Shown here piece after piece: positions 58,552 to 64,000 of a stretch of 64,000 nt of DNA; within the stretch, counting starts at the first letter, position 1, and every line of letters begins with the position of its first letter. The DNA is taken from contig NZ_JAKEEB010000015.1 in NCBI RefSeq assembly GCF_021462825.1, forward strand, positions 102,092 to 166,091, read 5' to 3'. The stretch comes from Streptomyces glomeratus. Lineage in GTDB: Bacteria > Actinomycetota > Actinomycetes > Streptomycetales > Streptomycetaceae. Below the pieces are notes generated by a model. The model searched no databases, had not been told where the DNA came from, and was given only the letters and a program-made list of their open reading frames with translations. Both the position numbers and the translations under genes were made by a program.

Positions 58552-60657
58552 ATGGTTCGCCCCGCGCGCTACGACATACTCTTCGAACCGGTCCGAATAG
58601 GACCGGTCACCGCCAAGAACCGCTTCTACCAAGTGCCCCACTGCAACGGCATGGGGCGCGCCTATCCGAGCTCGATGGCCGCGATGCGCGCCGTCAAGGC
58701 GGAAGGCGGCTGGGGGGTCGTCTGCTCCGAGCAGTGCGACATCCACCACTCCGGCAACCACCAGCGTGAGATTCGCCTCTGGGACGCCAAGGACATCCCC
58801 TACCTCGCCAAGGCGACCGACCTCATCCACGAGCACGGCGCACTCGCCGGGGTCGAGTTGGCCCACAACGGCGCGCACGTGAGCAACCTGGAGTCGCGTA
58901 CCGTGCCGATCGCCCCGAGCGTGGAGGCGACCCGCGGCATCTTCCCGGGCACGGCACGGGCCATGGACAAGGGCGACATCCGGGCTTTCCGCCGTTGGCA
59001 CCGCGAGGCCGCGCTCAATGCGCGGCGGGCCGGATTCGACATCGTCTACATCTATGCCGGGCACGACATGACGCTGCCCGTCAACTTCCTCTCCCGCCGG
59101 CGCAACCAGCGGACGGATGAGTACGGCGGGAGCCTGGAGAACCGGGCCCGTCTCCTGCGCGAGCTCATCGAGGACACGAAAGAGGCTGTCGGCGACACCT
59201 GCGCGGTCGCCGTGCGCTTCAGTGTCGACGAGCTGATGGGGGAGCGCGGCTTCACCGCGGACGGGGAGGGCTACGACGTCGTCGAAATGCTCGCGGAACT
59301 GCCCGACCTGTGGGACGTGAACGTCAGCAACTTCGACAACGACGGCGCCACCGCGCGCTTCACCGACGAGGGCTACCAGGAGCAGTACGTCAAGTTCGTC
59401 AAGAGCGTCACGACCAAGCCGGTCGTCGGTGTGGGCCGGTTCACCTCGCCCGACACGATGGTCTCCATGATCCGCGGTGGAACGCTCGACTTCATCGGTG
59501 CCGCGCGCCCGTCGATCGCCGACCCCTTCCTTCCCCGCAAGATCGAGGAGGGCCGCTTCGACGACATCCGCGAGTGCATCGGATGCAACATCTGCGTGGC
59601 CTACGACCGGGCCGGGGCGCCGTTCCGTTGTACACAGAACCCCACCACCGGCGAGGAATGGCGCCGGGGCTGGCACCCCGAGAAGATCGAGGTTCGCACG
59701 ACGAACGACACGGTTCTGATCGCCGGAGCCGGTCCCGCCGGTCTGGAGGCGGCTCGGGCGCTGGGCCAGCGCGGTTACAGCGTGATACTCGCCGACAGCA
59801 ACCGCGAGCTCGGCGGCCGGGTGACCCGCGAGAGCCGTCTGCCGGGTCTCGGGACCTATGCCCGGATCCGGGACTGGCGTCTGCAGCAGCTGCGCTCGAT
59901 GCGCAACGTACAGCTGCTCCCCGGCAACGAGGTCACAGCCGATCTCGTGCGTGAGGCCGAATGCTCGCTCGTGGCCGTGGCGACCGGTGCCGGCTGGCGC
60001 CGGGACGGCGTCGGCCGCCATCACCTCGCTCCCCTTGCGGGACTGGACCGGCTGCCGGTCTTCACGCCGGACGACATCATGGACGGCCGTCTTCCGGCGG
60101 GGAAGGTCGTCCTGTTCGACGACGACCACTACTACATGGCGACCGTCCTCGCCGAACGACTCGTGACGGAGGGGTGCGAGGTCACCTTCGTCACTCCGGA
60201 GAGCATGGTCGCCGCCTTCACCCAGTACACTGCGGAGCAGCGTCGTGTCGGCCGCCGCATGCTCGAACTCTGCGCATCGGTCCACACGTCGACCGCGCTG
60301 TCCCGCACCGAAGCGGGGACGGCCCATCTGGCATGCGTCTACACCGGTCGGGAGACGGCCGTCCAGGCCGACGCGGTGGTCCTGGCCACGAGCATGGTGC
60401 CCCGGGACGGCCTGTATCACGAACTCGGGCAGTGGACTCCGGAGGAAATGGCGCAGGCCGGTGTGCGCAAGGTCGTACGCATCGGCGACTGCCTGGGTCC
60501 AGGCATCATCGCCGCCGCCGTCCACAGCGGCCACCTCTTCGCGCGGACCCTGGACACGGGGCTCACCGACTGGACTCCGTACCGACGCGAGAACGTCGAA
60601 CTGGACTGGGACCAGCCCTTCCCGGCCGGCAGTGCCGACGCGGGGGTGGGGGTCTGA
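58552..60657 (+). CDS. Trimethylamine-dehydrogenase-like flavoprotein (OYE barrel + [4Fe-4S] + Rossmann)
   Basis: The 701-residue protein has an N-terminal FMN TIM barrel (about residues 1-340: FEPVRIGPVTAKNRFYQVPHCNGMG, VVGVGRFTSPDTMV), a [4Fe-4S] site with spacing C-x2-C-x2-C-x11-C (ECIGCNICVAY to FRC) as in trimethylamine dehydrogenase, and two C-terminal nucleotide-binding folds (VLIAGAGPAGLEAARALGQRGY about residue 386). The family N-demethylates amines or reduces enoyl groups. In the operon it may oxidise an N-methyl or C-N bond of the indole/anthranilate-type intermediate. Its TGA overlaps the TrpD start. Confidence 0.88.
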   Translation: MVRPARYDILFEPVRIGPVTAKNRFYQVPHCNGMGRAYPSSMAAMRAVKAEGGWGVVCSEQCDIHHSGNHQREIRLWDAKDIPYLAKATDLIHEHGALAGVELAHNGAHVSNLESRTVPIAPSVEATRGIFPGTARAMDKGDIRAFRRWHREAALNARRAGFDIVYIYAGHDMTLPVNFLSRRRNQRTDEYGGSLENRARLLRELIEDTKEAVGDTCAVAVRFSVDELMGERGFTADGEGYDVVEMLAELPDLWDVNVSNFDNDGATARFTDEGYQEQYVKFVKSVTTKPVVGVGRFTSPDTMVSMIRGGTLDFIGAARPSIADPFLPRKIEEGRFDDIRECIGCNICVAYDRAGAPFRCTQNPTTGEEWRRGWHPEKIEVRTTNDTVLIAGAGPAGLEAARALGQRGYSVILADSNRELGGRVTRESRLPGLGTYARIRDWRLQQLRSMRNVQLLPGNEVTADLVREAECSLVAVATGAGWRRDGVGRHHLAPLAGLDRLPVFTPDDIMDGRLPAGKVVLFDDDHYYMATVLAERLVTEGCEVTFVTPESMVAAFTQYTAEQRRVGRRMLELCASVHTSTALSRTEAGTAHLACVYTGRETAVQADAVVLATSMVPRDGLYHELGQWTPEEMAQAGVRKVVRIGDCLGPGIIAAAVHSGHLFARTLDTGLTDWTPYRRENVELDWDQPFPAGSADAGVGV

Positions 60658-61679
60658 TGGAGCGCTTCCGGTCACTGATCGGCAAAGTCGCCAACGGTGC
60701 CTCGCTCACCCGCGAGGAGTCCGCCCACGTGTTCACCAAGATGATGTCCGGCGAGCCCACGCCGGCTCAGGTGGGCGGGGTCCTCATGGCGCTGCGGGTC
60801 CGTGGCGAGACCGTCGAGGAGATCACCGGAGCCGCCACCGCCCTGCGCTCGCAGATGCGCCGCGTCGCGGCCCCCGAAGGGGCCGTGGACGTGGTGGGCA
60901 CGGGGGGCGATGGCTCCGGGTCGTACAACATCTCCACCTGTGCCGCGTTCATCGTGGCCGGTGCGGGCGTCCCCGTGGCCAAGCACGGCAATCGCGCGCT
61001 GTCCTCCCGGTCCGGCGCGGCGGATGTGCTCGGTGCCCTGGGCGTGAAGACGGGGCTGGACCCTGCCGGAGTGGAGCGGTGCATCGAAGCATCGGGCGTG
61101 GGCTTCATGTTCGCCCCGTCCCACCACCCCGCGCTCAAACACGTGGCGCCCGCACGCATCGAACTGGCCACCCGGACCATCTTCAACATCCTGGGACCGC
61201 TGCTGAATCCGGCCGGAGTGCGCCACCACCTGGTCGGAGTGTTCTCCCGGCAGTGGGTGGAACCGATGGCACGCGTGCTGGGTGAACTAGGTTCGAAGCG
61301 GGCTCTGGTGGTGCACGGCTCGGACGGACTCGACGAGATCACCGGCACCGGTCCCACCACCGTTGCCGAACTTCTCGACGGAGATGTGCGGACCTACGAG
61401 ATCACACCCGAGGACGTGGGTCTTCCTCGCTGCCGGCCGGAGGACCTCCGCGGCGGCCCGCCGGAGAGCAACGCGAAGGCCCTGATCGCGGTGCTGGACG
61501 GCGAGCGGGGCCCCTATCGTGACGTGGCCGTGTTGAACGCGGCCGCGGCGCTGGTGGCCGCCGGTCGTGCCACCGGCCTGGCGGACGGTGTGGCGATGGC
61601 AGAGCACTCGATCGATTCCGGCCAGGCCAAGCGGTGTCTCGACCGGCTGGCCGCGGCCTCGCACAGGACAGGAGACTGA
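60657..61679 (+). CDS. trpD: Anthranilate phosphoribosyltransferase
   Basis: The 340-residue protein starts at the ATG within TGATG, overlapping the previous stop. Canonical motifs are present: VVGTGGDGSGSYNIST (PRPP/Mg loop), VAKHGNRALSSRSGAADVLGALG (anthranilate channel), and PARIELATRTIFNILGPLLNPA. It transfers ribose-5-phosphate from PRPP to anthranilate or an analogue. It lies next to TrpC and near TrpF but no TrpE is seen in the window, so the acceptor may come from elsewhere. Genes in such clusters are usually second copies that boost an indole precursor. Confidence 0.93.
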   Translation: MERFRSLIGKVANGASLTREESAHVFTKMMSGEPTPAQVGGVLMALRVRGETVEEITGAATALRSQMRRVAAPEGAVDVVGTGGDGSGSYNISTCAAFIVAGAGVPVAKHGNRALSSRSGAADVLGALGVKTGLDPAGVERCIEASGVGFMFAPSHHPALKHVAPARIELATRTIFNILGPLLNPAGVRHHLVGVFSRQWVEPMARVLGELGSKRALVVHGSDGLDEITGTGPTTVAELLDGDVRTYEITPEDVGLPRCRPEDLRGGPPESNAKALIAVLDGERGPYRDVAVLNAAAALVAAGRATGLADGVAMAEHSIDSGQAKRCLDRLAAASHRTGD

Positions 61680-61680
61680 T

Positions 61681-62499
61681 GTGAGTGACCTTCTGACGCG
61701 GATCGAAGCCTACAAGCGCGAGGAGATTGCCGCCGCGAAGAAGGCTGTCCCCCTGCCTGAACTGCAGCGCCACGCCGAAGGCGCTCCGGAGCCCCGGGGG
61801 TTTCTCACCGCGATCGAGCAGCGCCTTGCCCAGGGCCGATACGCGTTGATCACCGAGATCAAGAAGCGCAGTCCCTCGGCCGGTCTCATCCGCACCGACT
61901 TCGACCCCTCCGCCCTGGGACAGGCCTACGAGCGGGGCGGGGCCGCCTGCCTCTCCGTCCTGACCGACGGTCCGTCCTTCGACGGCGACCGCGAACACCT
62001 CGCAGCCGCGCGGGCGGCGACTGCGCTCCCGGTGCTGCGCAAGGACTTCATGTACGACCCCTATCAGGTCGTCGAAGCCCGGGCCTGGGGAGCCGACTGC
62101 ATTCTGCTGCTGCTGTCCGCCGTCGACGACGCGACGGCCAAGGACCTGGAGGACACCGCGCTCGGTCTGGGCATGGACGTACTGGTCGAGGTTCACGACG
62201 AGCAGGAGCTCGACCGCGCGATGCGACTGCGCTCGCGTCTCCTTGGTATTAACAACCGCAATCTCAGGACACTGGAAACCACGCTCACCACCGGAGAGCT
62301 CCTCGCCCCGAAGGTCCCGGAGGGACGGGTCGTCGTCGGCGAGAGCGGCCTGAAGGGACGGCCGGATCTCGACCGTCTCGCCAAGGCGGGAATTCACACC
62401 TTCCTGATCGGCGAAAGCCTGATGCGACGCGACGATGTCGAATCCGCAACGCGCGAACTCCTCGCATCAACGCCCGGTAGCCTTCGCCCTGTTGAGTAG
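61681..62499 (+). CDS. trpC: Indole-3-glycerol-phosphate synthase
   Basis: The GTG at 61681 (the overlapping ATG is followed at once by a stop) gives 272 residues of a TIM barrel. All catalytic segments are intact: ITEIKKRSPSAG, VLRKDFMYDPYQV, LLLLSAVDD, LLGINNRNLRTL, VVGESGL and FLIGESLM. It closes the indole ring from the carboxyphenylamino-deoxyribulose-phosphate made by TrpD and TrpF. It is coupled to trpD by a 1-bp gap. A 114-bp gap before the exporter may hold a promoter. Confidence 0.94.
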   Translation: MSDLLTRIEAYKREEIAAAKKAVPLPELQRHAEGAPEPRGFLTAIEQRLAQGRYALITEIKKRSPSAGLIRTDFDPSALGQAYERGGAACLSVLTDGPSFDGDREHLAAARAATALPVLRKDFMYDPYQVVEARAWGADCILLLLSAVDDATAKDLEDTALGLGMDVLVEVHDEQELDRAMRLRSRLLGINNRNLRTLETTLTTGELLAPKVPEGRVVVGESGLKGRPDLDRLAKAGIHTFLIGESLMRRDDVESATRELLASTPGSLRPVE

Positions 62500-62613
62500 A
62501 CCAGGCATCTGCAGTAGCACACGGCGGTCTGCCGCGCCGGGGCCATGCACAAAACCCGGCGTGGAGGCGGCCTCCCTTGCGGACGCCATGACACGGACCA
62601 AGGAGCGGCACTG

Positions 62614-63228
62614 GTGAGCATCCAGTTCCTGATCACATCGTTCGTCATCGTCGTGTCACCGGGAACCGGCGCTCTCTACACGATCGCAACCGGGCTGTCC
62701 CGGGGCTTTCGCAAGAGCGTCGTAGCGGCCTTCGGCTGCACCCTCGGCATCGTCCCGCACCTGGCGGCGGCGATCGCGGGCCTCGCAGCCATCCTGCACA
62801 CAAGCGCGGTCGCCTTCCAGACCTTCAAGTACCTGGGCGTGGCCTACCTTCTGTACATGGCCTGGAACACGCTGCGTGAACAGGGCACCCTGAAGGTCGA
62901 GGACCGTCACGAAGGCAACACGTCGGCCGCCAGGATCACGGGAACCGCCATCCTCATCAACTTCCTGAACCCCAAGCTGTCGATCTTCTTCCTGGCTTTC
63001 CTGCCTCAGTTCGTCCCCGTGGACGCGAAGAACTCCCTCCCGCCCATGCTCGAACTGAGCACGGTCTTCATGGTGATGACCTTCGTCGTCTTCGTCCTCT
63101 ACGGAGGGTTCGCGGCAGCGGTCCGGGACCACGTGATCTCCCGGCCGAAGGTCCTCGCCTGGATGCGCCGAACCTTCGCCGCCGCCTTCGTGGGCATCGG
63201 CCTTCAGCTGGCGATGACCTCCGGCTGA
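62614..63228 (+). CDS. LysE/RhtB-family exporter
   Basis: From GTG 62614 (AAGGAG, 8 bases) the 204-residue protein has six membrane helices. The N-terminal SFVIVVSPGTGALYTIATGLSRGFR and LGVAYLLYMAWNTLRE, then TAILINFLNPKLSIFFLAFLPQF, are hallmarks of the LysE/RhtB amino-acid exporter family. It probably exports the pathway product or an amino-acid-like intermediate and so gives self-protection. Confidence 0.9.
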   Translation: MSIQFLITSFVIVVSPGTGALYTIATGLSRGFRKSVVAAFGCTLGIVPHLAAAIAGLAAILHTSAVAFQTFKYLGVAYLLYMAWNTLREQGTLKVEDRHEGNTSAARITGTAILINFLNPKLSIFFLAFLPQFVPVDAKNSLPPMLELSTVFMVMTFVVFVLYGGFAAAVRDHVISRPKVLAWMRRTFAAAFVGIGLQLAMTSG

Positions 63229-63257
63229 CACATCGAACTCCGCAACGGAGCCCCAGC

Positions 63258-63869
63258 GTGAGACAACGTCTGTTCATCAAGATCTGCGGTCTGCGAACCG
63301 AAAGGGACGTGGACACGGCCGTCGAAGGGGGAGCCGACGCCATCGGCTTCGTCTTCTCCGACAGTCCGCGCCGCATCGACGCCACCACGGCCGCCAAGCT
63401 GTGCCGTCGCGTTCCGGAAAGCGTCCTGACCGTCGGAGTCTTCCGTAATCAGTCACTGCGAGATGTGCGGTCCCTGGCCAACATCGCCGGCGTCTCGGGC
63501 ATCCAGTTGCACGGGCAGGAGGGCCGCGGATATTACGACGACCTGGCGCATGAAGGCTGGACGCTGATTCGCGGCACCGCGTTCAGCGACCACGTCCCAC
63601 GCTGCGGGGAAATGGGAGAGGACATCCTCCTCCTGGACGCCCCCATTCCGGGCTCGGGAACCCCCTGGGACTGGACCAGAAAGCATCTCACCAGCCCCGG
63701 CGAGAAGTGGCTTCTCGCCGGCGGCCTCACGCCGGACAACGTGCAGAACGCTGTGGAAGTCACCCGTCCATGGGGCGTCGACGTGTCGAGTGGTGTCGAG
63801 CAGAGCCGAGGGGTCAAGGACCCGGAGCTGATCACAGCGTTCATCAAGGCCGCCCGTGCCCACGTCTGA
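63258..63869 (+). CDS. trpF: Phosphoribosylanthranilate isomerase
   Basis: The GTG at 63258 gives 203 residues with the family motifs FIKICGLRTERDV (catalytic Cys), GFVFSDSPRRI, GIQLHGQEG, WLLAGGLTPDNV and VDVSSGVEQSRGVKD (catalytic Asp). It carries out the Amadori rearrangement between the TrpD and TrpC reactions. Many actinobacteria lack trpF and use the bifunctional PriA, so a separate trpF here supports a dedicated secondary pathway. Confidence 0.92.
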   Translation: MRQRLFIKICGLRTERDVDTAVEGGADAIGFVFSDSPRRIDATTAAKLCRRVPESVLTVGVFRNQSLRDVRSLANIAGVSGIQLHGQEGRGYYDDLAHEGWTLIRGTAFSDHVPRCGEMGEDILLLDAPIPGSGTPWDWTRKHLTSPGEKWLLAGGLTPDNVQNAVEVTRPWGVDVSSGVEQSRGVKDPELITAFIKAARAHV

Positions 63870-63917
63870 CCCCCGTCAACCATGAGCGTCACTGCCGCGA
63901 GAAGCAGGGAGACACGC

Positions 63918-64000
63918 GTGGCCATTCGCCTGTACGACACCAGCGCCCGGCAGATTCGTGACTTCGCCCCGCTCCGGCCGGGTTGTGTCTCGATCTACCT
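63918..64000 (+). CDS. cysS: Cysteinyl-tRNA synthetase, N-terminal part
   Basis: The GTG at 63918 follows AGGGAG and opens AIRLYDTSARQIRDFAPLRP, then GCVSIYL to the window edge. This is the typical start of actinobacterial CysS rather than the mycothiol enzyme MshC, whose start differs. Only 27 residues are visible, so the zinc ligands and HIGH motif lie beyond the window. It is the last visible gene of the operon that begins just after the tRNA-Cys gene. Confidence 0.75.
   Translation, partial: MAIRLYDTSARQIRDFAPLRPGCVSIY

Noticed and set aside
57496..60675. Minus-strand open frame of 1059 codons opposite the YggS, TMADH-like and flanking genes
   Set aside because: It is a GC-driven shadow: the plus strand carries several full families in register, and the antisense translation has no domain.
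1..64000. Insertion sequences, prophage or CRISPR arrays
   Set aside because: No transposase, integrase, phage structural gene or spaced direct repeats were recognised on either strand.

Overview
The window is very GC-rich with strong G/C preference at third codon positions, many GTG starts, Tat-type and lipobox secretion signals, tRNA without an encoded CCA end, and families typical of high-GC Gram-positives (MGT glycosyltransferase, TipAS-type MerR, DUF6328, class I P450 chains). It reads as a piece of a Streptomyces or close-relative chromosome, probably an accessory or arm-like region, because broken genes and remnants are frequent (about 2.5, 18.4, 23.2, 27.0, 48.9, 50.8 and 52.9 kb).

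Region by region: 1-5 kb holds a carbon/redox run (FAD/Fe-S oxidoreductase C-terminus, TPP enzyme, a gutted enolase-superfamily gene, GH15). 5-9 kb holds DUF6328, a membrane SpoIIE-type phosphatase, two small proteins, and a TetR regulator with an alpha/beta hydrolase that share a near-identical operator. 9.4-15.4 kb is a peptidoglycan-sugar recycling module (anmK, solute symporter, NagK-like kinase, divergent murR-murQ) around a compact two-promoter region; a secreted GH3 (NagZ-like) lies at 25-26 kb. 15.7-18.5 kb is ferredoxin, ferredoxin reductase and P450 in one operon, the P450 having a poly-C frameshift at its end. 18.8-20.8 kb is a TipAS-type MerR regulator overlapping a macrolide-type glycosyltransferase. 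21-31 kb holds a Tat-exported phospholipase C, a lipoprotein carbonic anhydrase, the GH3, a ketopantoate-reductase-like/DUF6817 pair divergent from a LysR regulator, and an NlpC/P60 hydrolase. 31.2-35.1 kb is a 1298-residue HTH-nSTAND-WD40 protein with 14 WD repeats. 35-43 kb holds an I36-like secreted protein, a fatty-acid-hydroxylase-type membrane protein with a GntR regulator, a Gfo/Idh/MocA oxidoreductase, an aldo/keto reductase, an AraC regulator and an AGPS-like FAD enzyme.

Two loci stand out. (1) At 43.3-45.8 kb a macro-domain protein is divergent from a 538-residue fusion of a uracil-DNA-glycosylase-like domain with a C-terminal arginine-type ADP-ribosyltransferase (R-S-ExE). A likely ADP-ribose writer sits beside a likely ADP-ribose reader or eraser, with DNA targeting on the writer: a candidate toxin-antitoxin or defence system that is DarTG-like in logic but different in parts. 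(2) From 54.5 kb to the window end, a solitary tRNA-Cys(GCA) lies upstream of a long co-directional operon: a fold-type III decarboxylase-like protein lacking its PLP lysine, PdxH-like oxidase, stand-alone B3/B4 tRNA-editing domain, YggS-type PLP protein, trimethylamine-dehydrogenase-like flavoenzyme, TrpD, TrpC, LysE-type exporter, TrpF and the start of a cysteinyl-tRNA synthetase. I infer a specialised-metabolite pathway that builds an indole (or analogue) from an anthranilate-type precursor and may use Cys-tRNA as substrate or carry a resistant CysRS.

Between them, 46-54 kb holds a squalene/phytoene-synthase-family protein convergent with a FAD epoxidase-like enzyme, a MarR regulator divergent from an SgcJ/DUF4440 protein over a clear palindromic operator, a CPA1 Na+/H+ antiporter and a DUF305 protein. 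All identifications come from reading translations and motifs; no database search was run.
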